A DNA stretch of 64,000 nucleotides from Diplosphaera chodatii (GCA_032358165.1 JAALGY010000043.1:1674001-1738000); one strand, 5' to 3'; shown: positions 1 to 12,400, counted from the stretch's first letter. Numbers and translations: made by a program. The notes: generated by a model from the letters alone, not told the origin.

Positions 1-417
1 CCTTGACGGCCTTCGCCACATCCTTGGCCGCCTGCTCCCGCCGCTTCCGCTTCTCCTTCTGCACGGACGCAACATGCGCAACGCGTTGTGGCGAGGTACC
101 GCAGCGCAGCAGCAGGCGACTTCGAGTGTGATCATCAGCCCAAAGCGTTATCAAGCACGCCAAGGCTGATTTGCTGAGCTGCGCCACATGCCAGCCATCG
201 CAGCCGTGTCCCGGATGCGATGCAGCCAGTCCCTTGCACCGCAGCATTAAGTGACAGCCTGAAACGCTAGCATGAAGAGTCTGACCTGCTGCTTGTGCTT
301 TAGCTTTGCGTACTCCTCGCTTCGCTTCTGCTTGTTGCGGATGCCGCTGGTGAGCTGGCCAATGGTCTTGCTGTCCGCGGATGACTTTGCGGCAGGGGCT
401 CTGCCAGGCTTTGGCAT
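1..417 (-). CDS. RPF1-like Brix-domain ribosome biogenesis factor, N-terminal part (cut by window edge)
   Basis: Two exons on the minus strand: 417-286 (44 codons, from the ATG at 417) and 58-1, joined by a GT-AG intron (donor 285-284, acceptor 60-59) in phase 0. The joined protein starts MPKPGRAP and then has a very basic stretch (GIRNKQKRSEEYAKLKHKQQ, followed by KEKRKRREQAAK). Known family: ribosome production factor 1 and relatives have such a Lys/Arg-rich stretch, with a similar order of KNK-R, K-KQ-Q and KEKR-like motifs, ahead of the Brix domain. They act in the nucleolus in 60S subunit assembly. The Brix domain itself lies outside the window, so the assignment rests only on the basic N-terminus. 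Another nucleolar basic protein remains possible. Confidence 0.5.
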
Positions 418-1650
418 CGCCCCTGAACGCTAGTATGTTTCTGGTCAACTGCCAGTCTGTGCTGGGTTCGTGACCACTTCGGAGGACGTGGAGTTCGCAG
501 GAATTGGTTGTTCAACGATGTGCCTCCGAGTGCAGTGTTTGTTACTCGCTCAACAGAGCGCAAACAAACTCGCCAAACTCGCAGTTTGATCAACGTGCAA
601 GTTGGTCATTGCGACAAGCAAGGCACAACGAAGGGGCAACTCTGGCGACAGAAACCGCTGCAGGGTGGGCGAGGCAGCAAGCAGTTTGTCGAGGGCTGAA
701 GATTACTGGTACCCAACTGCCCATCAGCAGCTGACAGCGACACACAAACGATGGCATGGCCTGAGAGCGGTACGAAAGCAAACAAACTACGATTGGTGGA
801 TGTGATGCATCACCCTGGCTGCCATTGTGCAGGCAATTTGGTGTGGCTCACTGCTGCGGTGTGCAATTGCGCAGGCAGGACCAATCGTGCAAGCAACTGA
901 CAGGTTGTTACACTTGATGTGCTGACCTGAGCAGACCATGTGCAGAGGCGTCACCGAGGAAGCAAGCAACAAAACAACCACAATGGGTGAACCACTCAGA
1001 ACAGGGGAAATGTCCAGCCATCAATGGGACGCCTGGACCAGCAATCGTGCATGGGTACCGCAAGTAAGGAAACTGCCTGACAGCCAGCGGCTGCATGGGG
1101 CGCATCAACAGCGTTGTCCTGCATCCAATATGGATGCTGCTGCTGACGCCTCACGACCTACCCTGTGAGCTACCCCGGTATTCTGCATGTCTACCATGTA
1201 AAGAGAGCAACCCCTCCCTCGCGATCGATTGTGCCGGCTACCTGCCCAGCTGTCATGTTTCAAGAATAACTCTTCATCACACCGCCTTTGGTCGGCGTGT
1301 CGCAAGCTTTGGCCTGCCACATTGCTTGATTGATACATTACGTTCATGTGGTTTACGACTGCTCTTCAACTTCAGTGCCTGGTATCGAGTGGCCCACCGC
1401 ATGAGATCGCTGTTGAGTGGGTGGCGGTGCCTGCAAGCCCCTGCCTGTAGCATCCGCTCCCACTTCTTGCTGTTGCGGCTTGTGTGCCGTGTGTGCGGTC
1501 TCGAGAGACCCCAAAAAGTTGCTGGCTGTTTAGCTGTCCCAGCTACATTGTTGGCCGTCTGCTGTTGAATCGCAGCGGCAGCGGTGCAGTCACGCCGGCA
1601 GCTGGGCGCAGCCCGGGCGTGCGGCCGTCACGGGGGTGGGCTCTGCCGCT
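418..1650. other. Intergenic region between kinase 3' end and RPF1-like 5' end
   Basis: Both flanking genes read on the minus strand, so this stretch should hold the kinase 3' UTR and the promoter and 5' UTR of the RPF1-like gene. Short open frames exist on both strands, but none has splice-consistent extensions or a recognisable motif. I see no RNA gene or repeat. Confidence 0.5.
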
Positions 1651-4649
1651 TCACCGCAGGCTGAGGCGGGGCAGCGGCCAGGGCAGGTCGGTGGCCGGCG
1701 GCCGGGCGGCCTCCTCCACCAGCGCCACCAGCTGCGCGATGGTCTGCCGGTTGTAGCCGTCCACCCCGCGCGACCGCCAGATCTCCTCCGGCCGCATGCC
1801 CTCAGGGTTGAGGCTGCAGCTGGCGTCATAGTCATCCACCTCCGCCGCTGCGGCCGTCGCCAGCAGCGTCTCGTTGAGCTCGGTCACGCCGGCGGGCAGG
1901 TCGGTGCAGAACCAGGGGTGCGCCATGATCTCGGGCACCGTGATGCGCTCCTTGGGGTTGGGGTTCAGCATGCGGTGCATGATGTCCCTGACCCCCTCCG
2001 ACGCCTGTGATGACAGGACAGGCGAGCATAATGTCCAGATTACTGGGCGGTTCAACGATTGGTGGGCAGACCAGCGAGGACCTGAGCTGTCGACACAAAG
2101 CACATCGTGGCTATGCAGCAGGTGCCCAAGCAGCCGTTGCCCAAGCAGCTGTGCAACTGAGGTGGGACAAGGGAAGCGGGGGCGGACCTCGGGGCGCAGC
2201 GGGTTGTAGCGGCCGGCGACCAGGCGCGGGAACATGGCCTGCATGCGCTTGATGGGCGTCTGCGCCTGGTGGTGCCCCGCCGTCCGGAACCTGCGCAGCC
2301 GCGGAGCCAGGCTTGTGGGGTGCCGCAAAGACGCCATGATGAGATGTGTTCTGCACAGCTGGGCAGAGGCCGCCGATCGGGCTGGCGAGGGTCTTGAGCA
2401 GAGGTGGATCTGGTGCACAGCCGAGCAGGAGGCTCACGGGTAGTCGCCGCACAGCAGGATGTACAGGCTGCAGCCGCAGGACCACACGTCCACCGCCTTG
2501 CCGTCATATGCCTCCCCCTTCAGCACCTGCGCCATGACCAAAGGGGCATTGACGCAAATGCTGCTGCCGACCCTGGCCATCGTGCGGCAGCTGCTGAACT
2601 AGCGGGTGTTTGGATGATCATAGTGACACACAAGCAGTCTAACGCCCCCAGACAGATCTGTAGCAAAACATAACGCATACAATTCAACACATGTGCATTA
2701 GGCTGTGCACCTCGGGAGCCATGTATTCGGGCGTGCCGCAGGCGGTCTTGCAGTCCGACTCCGTCTCGCCGTCCTTGGAGTACCCAAAGTCGCACAGCTT
2801 CAGGATCGCGGGCGCGTCGCCGTGCAGCAGGATGTTGTCCAGCTGCAGCACAGCACAACAGTCGCATGAGAATGTATTGAGCGCCTGTGCAAGTGCGAGT
2901 GCCAGCAGCACATGTGTAGCATGCATGGACAGCGGAAAGTCATGCAGCTGACCAGACAGCTGCAGCAGCGTTGGAGATGGCCAGCTGACTCAGTCCACCC
3001 CACCTTCACATCGCGGTTGACGATGCCCAGCCGGTGGCAGTAGTCCATCGCGACGATCAGCTGCTGGAACAGCAGCCTCGCATCCGCCTCCGGCACCATC
3101 ATGCCCTGCGCAACAAAAACATCAACGCCTTCCACAGATGGACTCCTGATTCCAACGACGTTCCCTGGAGAAGCAGACCGGTGACATGTGTCACCATGCC
3201 ACAGTATAGACGACCACCGCAGCGCTGACATGCCACGCACGTGGGCCATGTGCGCCTCCACGTAGTCCAGCAGGTCGCCGCTGGTGGCGTACTCCATGGA
3301 GATGCCCAGGTGGCCGGGCGTCAGGAACGCCTCCCGCAGGTGCACGATGTGCGGGTGCTGCGCGCACAGCCGCTGGTTCAGCAGCTCCCTGCGCGGTGGA
3401 GCAGCACTGCAGCGTCAGTGCACGATGAGGCTAGCATGTCACCCTGCCCAGGGCTGTCTGTATGTGACAGACAGGCTGTTTGATCACATCTGCGATGCGT
3501 CATCCAACAGGGGAGGACATGGCCGAGGCACATGGCCTCCAGTGCACGGAAATGAACCCCTTTGTGCCGTGGCTTGTGCGTCGGAGCCGCACCGCAGGAT
3601 GTGCTTGGTCTTCATCTTGCGCCCGGTGCGCTCCAGGAACTTGATGGCGACCTGCTCCCCCGTCTGCATGTCCAGCGCCAGCTGCACAAAGCCGTGCGCC
3701 CCCCTGCACGCCAGCAGCGAACATGCGTTCAGGGAGCTGTGGAACTGTCCCTGCTGCGTCCTGCACAATATCCGCGTCCACCTGCGGCACTGCTCGGCTG
3801 GCTGCTGCAGCCGCTGCGGCGCAGGGGCCGCTGCCAGGTGGGTGGCAGCCGGCCAGAAGCCGGATGGACGGATCAGGCGCGTCTGGTTGGCGCTGTCTGC
3901 AGGCCCCACCTGTTGAGGTCGCGCAGCTTGTAGTAGCGCTCGTGGTTGAACAGCGGCTCGTTGTCCTGCTGATATGTGGCCCCGACTGGGGCGGCAGGTG
4001 CAGAGTGCCGCTGCTGCTGCTGTTGTTGCGGCTGGCGCTGTTGCTGTTGATGTTGCAACTGCTGGTCCGTGTGCTGAGGCTGCTGCTGTTGCTGCTGCTG
4101 CTGTGTGTGCTGCTGCGGCTGCGCAGGCGGCTTCAACTGTTGCAACTCGCCCGTCGCAGACACCTGCGGCAGCGTGGGCGACGGAATTTGCAGTGCAGAC
4201 CACCCACCCTGGACACCCTGCGAGCTGCTGCAGCAAGCATGTGTTCTACACACTCGTAGCATGCCCCAACCTGCAGGATCGCCCCGTGCCTGCCGCACCT
4301 GGAACGTGGTGTGCCCCGACGTGGATGACGGTATATCGCAGCTCATGTCCCGCCGGCCTCGCGACCGCCGCGCGTCCGGCGAGCCGCCCTCGGCGCCGCT
4401 GTCGCTGGGGGAGCAGGCTGCCCGGGCCTGGCAGCCCAGGGCGGGCGTGCCGGGCTGGGCCATCAGCGAGTCCTGGCCCTGGTCCAGCCCTGCTGACTGC
4501 GTCCGGCTGCTGCCCAGATCCGCCGCCTCGCAGGTGGTGCTGCTCCGCACGGAGCACGCGGAGACGTCCATGTAGCCCATGCCCTGCGCCTTCACCAGCC
4601 CGCTGAACGCGCTGTCGGACCTGCGGGGCAGACCCCAGGGCCATCGCAA
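1651..4649 (-). CDS. SnRK2/SNF1-related Ser/Thr protein kinase with long Gln-rich N-terminal extension
   Basis: Eight exons close in phase: 4649-3910, 3703-3593, 3388-3241, 3105-3004, 2842-2711, 2526-2438, 2290-2188 and 2004-1651, giving 592 aa. The kinase domain begins near residue 235 with YYKLRDLNRGAHGFVQLA (glycine-rich loop). The invariant Lys follows in EQVAIKFLER. The catalytic loop is NRDVKLDNILL, with Asn for the usual His, as in plant SnRK2s. The Mg loop is DFGYSK, then GTPEYMAPE, VDVWSCG and a C-lobe ending near HPWF. Known family: SnRK2-type kinases act in osmotic, nutrient-deprivation and ABA-type stress signalling in cytosol and nucleus. The first about 235 residues are low complexity, with CAG-type Gln runs around 4010-4110, and are absent from typical 330-360 aa SnRK2s. 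The C-terminal tail is acidic (EVDDYDAS). The ATG at 4649 is in frame with the first solved exon; an upstream exon cannot be excluded because a splice acceptor also sits at 4622-4621. Confidence 0.85.
4010..4110 (-). repeat. Imperfect CAG/CAA tract coding poly-Gln in the kinase N-terminus
   Basis: On the minus strand the exon reads as interrupted CAG and CAA codons, giving runs of five to eight Gln separated by His, Pro and Arg. On the plus strand it appears as CTG/TTG repeats. It is part of the coding exon 4649-3910, upstream of the catalytic domain, and is a likely site of length variation. Confidence 0.8.
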
Positions 4650-5780
4650 CTGGTTGGAGGGTTGCAGATAGCGTCACGGGTCCGGACTGGGCGCCTGGGG
4701 CCGTGCGCTGCCAGCCGGACGGCCTGTTAGTACACCCAGCATCCGCCCGAGGGCACGGAAGGGCTGACCGCTGCCGCTGGTCAATTGTACCTCCGAGTTG
4801 GGTAAGCAGCGGCACCCGGGCTGGAACTGTCTCGGGGCACACCACCGGAGGCTTGCCTGCCGACGGTGACCTCAGCAGGCATCGCTGCGGATGGTGCGGG
4901 GCCCGGGCCGCTGGGACGCCGGAGGAGGGGCAACCCCCGGTCCTGACGCTAGAGCCCGGCAGCATAAGCAGCGACCAGGCGCCGCGCGGGCGCCCGCCTC
5001 AGGCTACACTGACCCCGGACGATCTGCCTGCAGCCCTGAGGCGATCTGGGCAGGCTTTCGAGCTGCTGCTGCGCTGCGTGGCGTCTCGTGAAGCACCAGC
5101 GTTGACCGGGGCAGAACAAAATCCGCTGCACTAAAGCTGCCCGGAGGCCTGGCCGTCAATGAGTTGCACAGCTGTGCGCACTAGGGCGGGCAGGACGTGC
5201 TTGTCACCGGAGACTGCACCCCGGCATATGTCGTAGACTCTGATCTGCAGTGATCGTTCGTCAGCAACCCGCCTGCCGCACGTGACAAACGCAATCTGCA
5301 CTGGCGGATTTGCAGGCGCTGCAGGCGTGCGATTCCGGCGGATTGCGAATCACGCGCGATGTGCGCTGGGCAAAACCTTGCGAGCTGGTCAACAGCTGGT
5401 GCTTGCGGCCTGAGACTGAAGCTGCCTCGAGCCGATCACTGGGGCCACCGCCAGACCCCAAGCACCCAGCTTACTGATCGGCAGCTCGACAGTTTATGCA
5501 GGCCAGCAGGCAGCCATCGCAGACAGCGGCGACTAGTGATCAAAGGCGCGACTGGAGTGCTTCGTCGTCTTCTCGCAGCAAAACAATTTGCCTGAGGTGC
5601 ATGCACCGCAGGCCGGCGCCATACACAGTATCATATGTCGGTCATACTGATGATGCTGCACCGCCACGCACAGCATGGAGTCCATTTCAACATGTACCCT
5701 GCTGCACATGGCTGTGTTCTTGCTAAGTTGGTGCCTGCATCGTCTGAGCTTCGCGGCATCAGCAGCAATGCTGCGTCGCG
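4650..5780. other. Upstream region of the kinase gene, no gene assigned
   Basis: This follows the kinase start on the opposite side and precedes the small plus-strand gene proposed below. It should contain the kinase promoter. An open frame on the plus strand at 4703-5134 has ordinary amino acid composition but no splice or motif support, so I left it unassigned. Confidence 0.4.
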
Positions 5781-5789
5781 GCCCACCTC

Positions 5790-6836
5790 AGCAAGCTGCC
5801 AGCCGTGCACAGAGGGGGCCAGTCGAGGGGCTCCCACTCAAGGATATCGCATCACTGCAGCCCGCTAGCAAGTACAACATGGAGTGGATCCACCCACTGA
5901 TGGGGGGCTTCTGCACAGAGCAGCACTGCGCGCTACCGCTGCATGGCCGGCACAGCAAGATGCCACCCCGCACGAGCAAGTTGCCAAGAGCTGTGACATC
6001 TCAATGTCTGCACTAACGCATGCGATGTGCGCAATCCATCTGCTGTGCGCTTACTGACACGAGGTCGACAAGTGGTACATTCACGGACCCCTCCATGACG
6101 CCCCAGCCGCCCCAGCTTGGACCCGGGTACGCACGGGACAGATGGTTTGGTGCTATCAACCACGTGCGGCAGAGGGTGCTGGCGCGTCACACGCCACCGC
6201 CCTCTGTGCAATGTGCTCCGACTTGTGTCAGAGGTTGACTCATGTATCATAAGCGTTTGCGTTTGGGGTGGCCCCACCTGAGCTCCATCGCCTGCGTGAC
6301 TTCGCCAGGGTCGTCCGAGCTGCACCTGCCCGCTTCACCCTGTCCAGTGCGCGGTGTCTGGCTGCTGGCGTTGGGGCTGACCCCCTGCCGAGCGGCTGAT
6401 GCCTTGTCTGCCGGCCTGGTGGGAGCCCGCCATGGCCAGATGGCCGTCATGACGACTGCAGCACAACGCAGTGCAGGCTGCAGCAATGCGTACAGCGATA
6501 TGCTCCTCTGTTGCCGATGAGCTGTGTGCCGGTCAACAAGCTGTTACGGGCCGTGCACTGGTCCAGTAGAGTTCATTACTGCGCCCAGCGTGTCGTGCCC
6601 GGGACTGCAGTTGAGGATAGCACGCTATTCTATCACTATCGACATGCGACGCACTTTCAATTCTGAAGGCCACCGCTGCACGCGATTACGGTCGCTTGGG
6701 CGATGTGTACCGGCGGTGGACCTGAGCCTCTCCTTCGCTTCAGAACCTCCCATTTCAGGACGTGAATTACGAGGATTTCAGGGTTTGGCACCCCGCCAGG
6801 CGTGTGGTGTGGTTGTATGAAACTGCCAGCTTGTGA
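5790..6836 (+). CDS. Small unknown gene; only the terminal exon is reasonably supported
   Basis: The best piece is 6759-6836. A pyrimidine-rich CCATTTCAG acceptor is followed by 26 in-frame codons ending in TGA, with protein-like composition (DVNYEDFRVWHPARR, then VVWLYETASL). Possible upstream exons on the same strand lie near 5790-5990, 6090-6200, 6289-6350 and 6669-6701, but their junctions and phases were not solved and some may be chance. The stop is only 120 bp ahead of the dapF start, so the two genes would be tightly packed head to tail. I recognise no family. The start coordinate is a guess; only the last exon should be relied on. Confidence 0.35.
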
Positions 6837-6956
6837 CGAGCTGCTCACCTGCTTTCACGCACGCGCCCTGTAGGGTCCTCTGTACAGGCAGGAGCACTGC
6901 TGCGACGCGCTGCAGGCCAGGGCATCACTGAACAATCCTGTAAGTAACAAGTCAGC

Positions 6957-9243
6957 ATGCTGCGGCAGCGCTGCGCAGGCGACTGTGCCATCAGTGGCGG
7001 ATCACAAAGAGCGTTCGACTCGCACATGTCCCAGAACGGAAGGCAACCGCACACGACGCGCACACGGCAGGCTGGGCGGCGGCAGGCCGCTAGCATCAGG
7101 GCGGCAGCCACCGTGGAGTTTGCCAAATACCAGGGCCTGGGCAACGACTTTATCCTAGTGAGTGAAGACGCCTCAGTTCCCTCCGAATGCAGGTCCCATA
7201 GCCATCGCCATGCACCTGAGGTCTTATTGCAGCATGATCAGGTGTGCGCTCATGCCACACATTTGGTAGGAATAGGCACAGCAGGTGCTGTGCGTTTCCA
7301 GGTGGACAATCGGCAGCAGGAGGAGCCGCTGGTAACGGCGGAGCAGGCGGTCGAGCTGTGCGACCGCAACTTCGGCATTGGAGGCGACGGGGTATGCTGT
7401 GCTGTGCATGCCAATGCTGTGCCAGTGCTGTTGAGAAAGATCTGCGTGACTGTCACAGCCCTGGGAGAATGTGCGTAGCGGTCCCGTGCACAGCATCCTA
7501 CGAGCAGCTATCAGTCGGCGAGGAGGCATGCAAGACAGCTCGGAGTCCACACTGTGGCCCATTTGCTGCACAGGTCATCTTTGCGCTGCCGCCCCAAAAT
7601 GGTGAGGACTACAGCATGCGCATCTTCAACTCCGACGGCTCGGAGCCGGAGATGTGCGGCAACGGCATCCGCTGCCTCGCGCGCTTCATCGCGCAGCGCG
7701 ACGGCGCAAATGGCACCACCTCGCACCGTGTGCACACGCTCGCAGGTGCGTCCTGCCTTGTCTGCACGTCCATCGCGTCCTATATGTATATGGCCAGCTG
7801 GCAAGCCAGTGCGTGCTTGGTGCCTGTGCACACCACACTGTCCATGGTGGTCTGCCGAGCTGATGCCCAGGTCGTGCCTCCGGTCCATGAGCTGAGCCAG
7901 CGGGTGCAGCCGCCGGCGTCGTCCTACGGTGCACTGCTGAGGCGCTGGCTGTGTTGCGGCGCAGGCCTGATGCAGCCGCGGCTGCTGGAGGACGGCCAGG
8001 TGTGCGTGGACATGGGGCCGCCCACGCTGGCGGCGGCGCAGGTGCCCACCACGCTGCCGGCAACCCGGGACGGCGGCGCGGCCGTCGCCGCCGAGCTGCA
8101 GGTGACCGAGCAGCGCCGCGCACTTGTAGTGCTGCTGCGTGTCGCAGGGCAGTGGTGCCATGCGCAAGGCTCCTGGTTGCGGCTGGGGTGTCCAAAGATG
8201 GGCTTGCAAGAGCCCTGCATGTGTGCATGCGATTGATTACGTCTGCAGTGATAGCTTGACCCGGGGATTTTGCAGACAGGCTCATGTGCTGCGGCAATGC
8301 AGGTGGCAGGCAAGACCTGGAACGTCACCTGCGTCAGCATGGGCAACCCGCACGCGATCGTGTACAGCAACTCGGACGGTCTCGTGAAGGTGCGACCCCA
8401 TGAATGCCCTCCTGCAGTGCCTGGGCGCCCTACGCCTTGAGGCAGGTTCGTCACAATGGTGCTGTCACTCTGTAGCCATTCAGCCGGCTACACTTCAACT
8501 CGCTGTAGTCATGCACATGTGCAGCTGATATTGCTGTCTTTGCACAGATCGACGAGTTGGATCTGCCCAGCATCGGCCCCCAGTTTGAAAGCCACCCAGT
8601 GTTCCCTGCAAAGACGAACACCGAGTTTGTCGAGGTAGACCCGACTGCAACATGCCATACACCAGCTTCCTGTACATTATTGCTTGACGAACTGCTCCTG
8701 CTGTTGCTGATGTGTGATGGAATGAGTTGCTGACATGTCAGGATGCAATGCATGGGATGCGCAATGCGGCTGCGCTGGTCTCAGCAGCCGCTGTGCTCTG
8801 CTGCTTGCCCAAGAACAATTCAACTTCCCGAGTCCTGTCACCACGTCGGCGCAGGTGGTGAACAGGCAACATGTGCGGATGGTGGTCTGGGAGCGGGGCG
8901 CGGGGCGCACCCTTGCCTGCGGCACTGGTGAGGTCACCCTCGCCCGCAGTCCTGCAGCCGCTCTGCTGGCAGGCCGCCGGCATGGCAGCTCTATGGCTGC
9001 CAGTTCCTCTGACGAGCGGTTGTGTGGTTGAGCAGGCTCCCGCAGCAAGGCTGATGGCATGCCATGTCCGGTGCAGGCGCATGTGCGCTGGTGGTGGCCG
9101 GGGTGCTGGAGGGGCACATCGACCGCTCGGCACAGGTGGACCTGCCGGGCGGCCCGCTGCACATCGAGTGGCGGGAGGCCGACGACCATGTGTACATGAC
9201 GGGCCCGGCAGAGCTGGTGTTTGCTGGCAGCGTCACACTCTAG
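6957..9243 (+). CDS. dapF: Diaminopimelate epimerase, plastid lysine biosynthesis
   Basis: Eight exons close in phase: 6957-7157, 7302-7391, 7574-7745, 7965-8101, 8303-8389, 8548-8634, 8855-8927 and 9077-9243, giving 337 aa. The enzyme interconverts LL- and meso-2,6-diaminopimelate without a cofactor, the penultimate step of lysine synthesis in algae and plants. Both catalytic Cys are present: [13 protein letters not shown] in exon 3 and LACGTGACA across exons 7 and 8. Other family motifs are [35 protein letters not shown] and TNTEFVEV. About 50 residues precede the mature start ([10 protein letters not shown]). They are rich in Arg, Ser, Thr and Ala with few acids, which suits a chloroplast transit peptide. 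A second ATG at 7027 would give a shorter transit peptide. The ends match bacterial DapF (about 275 aa) plus the presequence. Confidence 0.95.
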
Positions 9244-9298
9244 CAGTTGCCCAGATCAGTGTTTGTGGCCAGCTTATGTCAACCTCGGCTAATGGAGC

Positions 9299-9303
9299 TG
9301 TAA
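9299..9303 (+). terminator. Putative TGTAA polyadenylation signal of dapF
   Basis: TGTAA, the usual green-algal poly(A) signal, lies 56 nt after the dapF stop codon, a plausible 3' UTR length. It sits in the 255-bp gap between the convergent dapF and glycosyltransferase genes. Confidence 0.5.
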
Positions 9304-9498
9304 ACACAGCATCGCATCCAGAAATACCTCTGTCGAAATCAGACATCATCACGTGATCACAAGCCACACTTGTACTCTCGTTCTGATGAATTGCAACACA
9401 TGCTGCAGCAATGTGCAACTGCATTGCACTACACAGCCTACAGTTGCAGAGCATGCCTATGCGTCCGTCCCTGCTCAAACCAGGCAAACCAGCCTATG

Positions 9499-12400
9499 CT
9501 ATTGCGGCCACTCCGATGGCTGCACATGTATCTGCCACATCATGAGCGCTGTTGCTGTGGACCGCTTGCACTCGGGCAGCGCCGGGCCGCCGCCCTTGCA
9601 GCAGGCCGCATGGAAGCCAAACATCTTGTCCCTGCACAACGGGGCCATGCTGTGATTGAAAAACATTCCTCACACACTCGGTCAGCACAGCAGCATGAAC
9701 AAACAGGATAGATCGAGGCGGGCAGTTTGGTGCGGGTGCTCACCAGTTGCCAAGCTTGTCGCTGGTGGCGGCAAACAGCTCCCCAAACTGCCGCTGGTCC
9801 GGCAGCACTGCACGCGCCTCCAGGTAGAAGCACCTGAAACCAGCAGAGCAAGCTCACATCAGGCAACAGAACCTGTGACCCTGGAGTGTGATATTGCAGG
9901 AGGTGGGCACGCGACGGATTTGCATTCTCGAGCAACTTCACCAGGTTAACACAGTCAGCAACATCTGCTCAGAAGACAGTTGCAGTACAAATTGAGAAAG
10001 TGTGAAGAGGACTCACAGGTCGACGAACCACTCCTCGTCGATCTTGTCCCATTTGAGGTGGGCATGGTGGCGTGTGCGCCCTTCAGGATCTGGTTGAACT
10101 CGGCCTGCTCCCAGATGTCATCCGCGGCATCCAAGTTGAAGCGCCCCAGCCACTCCTTCATGAACTTGTCGGTCTGCGGGACAGGGCCAGCGAGATTAGG
10201 AAGAGCACATTGCTGTCATCTAGTCCTGACTTTCAACTGTTCACGAGCTGCTTCCAGTAAGTGCATTCGTGCTGCCCCGACTGTCTCCATCAATGGCGAT
10301 GTCAACTGACATATCCAGTGCATCGACAGGGCAGCCAGTCAGACTGCCCGTCTGAGCTGCGCTTGGTGCTGAGCCGCTTGCTGTGTAGTGCTCGTCCAGT
10401 GCAACCGCCTTGCAAGCCTCTGGCAGACCTTGTCTCCTGTCAAGGGAAACTGCACCTGCTCAGTGGGCCGCAGGAAGTAGAAGCCGCAGTTGAGCATCTT
10501 GCCGTTGTCCACGGCCACCCAGGCGTCCAGCTCCCGGTTCATGAGCGGGTTGAAGGCCGGGTCCAGCGGGTTCTTGAACAGCACGATGTCCAGGTCCACC
10601 GACAGCACCGCGTACCCCTGCAGCCGCAGGCTCAGTGGGGTTGGTGCACAGCGCTGGACATCCCCGATCGTTGGGATGTGCAGTAGAAGCAGGGCAGCAC
10701 TGCATCCTTGCCGTACGGCCATCCGTACACCATACACACAGCACGACAGGGTAATTGCTTCATGCCGGGGCCCATGCTGGTGCAGCTTCGAATGCACCAA
10801 GCCTCTGCAGATCGTGAAGCTGGACCATAACTGCCCGCCGAGCGTGGGTCACCTGCAGCAGGATGTCCTGCACCAACTGGATCTTGCGCCAGGTGATGCC
10901 CTTGAAGCGGCGGGAGCCCCAACCCGCAAAGGCGTCTATGCCGTCGCCGCCGTCGCCGCCCAGCCCGCCCGTCCCAAAGTCGTCCAGCACGCACAGGCTG
11001 TGCTGCCGCAGGCACGCCGCCTGTTGCAGCACCATCAAGGGCTCGCCTGCATGTACATGTTATATCAACCAGCCACTATGACGATGGGTGTTTCTGACGC
11101 CGCCCTTCCTGCGTGCCCGAGTGGCAATATTGGCGTATGGCAGCTGCACGCGCGCCTCTCCTGGCGACTGCAGCCAGGTTGTTACTGCCACTGTGAAATT
11201 GCAGGCAATACGTTAAGGCTCCTGGGCAGTGTGTGCCAGATTCAACCCTGCACAGCGCCCACCTGTGCAGGGGCGGAGTATGTGATGATGACAAGGTACT
11301 GCGTGATGTCCTCCTGCGGCACCAGCTTCATGCTGGAGAGCAGCTGCGGCAGCTGAAAGAGCGCCCCGTCCTTGTTTGTCACCTGCACCATGCCATCAGG
11401 GTGTCAGCGTATCTCGGCAGATGACTGCAGCACATCGGGAGACATTGAGGATGCACAAGCAGTCACCAGTTGCTTGAACAGGTAGCTCCAGCTGCAGCCA
11501 CGCTGACGACTTGCAGTATCAAAACCAAGCGCAGAGACTCCTGCTGATATGCAGCGGCAGCAATGGTGGGGAAGGGGTCACCGCAAGCATGATGGCGCCA
11601 TCAGGGTTGACCGCTTCCTGAACCGCGGCCAGCAGCTCCGGCTGGATGGGGCCAAAGCTGTCGTGCGCTGGACGAGGACGTTGCCTAGGCCCCTTGCCTT
11701 GAACTGGCGCTGCTTTTGCCCTTTCAGGTTGTCGCTGTCCTGGCTTCTTCGGCTGCTGGCGCTGCTTCTTCTGCTTCTTCTGCGCAGCTGGCGCTGAGCC
11801 TGCATCAGCACTGCTGTCCTCAAACTGCTGTGCTGGAGCAGCTTTCTCTGCGTGCTGGCTGCCATCTGACTCTGCTGAGGGGCTTAGGTCCTCCACCTCG
11901 CTGCCCTTCTGGACTCCTGCATCGTCGGCGGCTGACTTGCTGCCTGCCTGGTGCTGGGCGCTGGCCTCGGTGCTCGACTGCTGCTCCATATCAGATGCTG
12001 CGCCATCTGCAGCGCTGCTGTCGTCGTCTGCCTCGCTCAGCTGACCGCCAGCAGAAGCGGCATCCGCTGCATCACCAGCGGCACCGTCGCTGGCCGTGTC
12101 CTCGCCGGTGCCAGCGCCACTCCTGCTTTCACCTTTTTCATCTGCAGATTCGCCATCTGCAGCATCAGCAGCTGGATCCGCGGCCGCTGAGGCATCACTC
12201 GGCTGTTCGTCTGGCTGGGCTGTAGCCGATGAGTGCTTCACATCGGCCGCACCAGCGGAAGCACCGTCAGCTGCCTTGCTGGCGGCCCTGCTGGCCTTGC
12301 TGCTGCGGGTGTGGCTGCTGCTGCCGCTGCTGCTGCTGCTGGCACCGCTGCCACTTACGCTGCCAGGGTTTGTAATCTGCGCCAACATTGAACTCGCTCC

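Noticed and set aside
1095..1568. 157-codon plus-strand open frame between the RPF1-like gene and the kinase
   Set aside because: Cys/Leu/Arg-rich composition without motifs or splice sites; best explained as chance in intergenic DNA.
4703..5134. 143-codon plus-strand open frame of fairly ordinary composition
   Set aside because: No family motif, no splice-consistent partner exons, and it lies in the GC-rich upstream region of the kinase gene, where open frames arise by chance.
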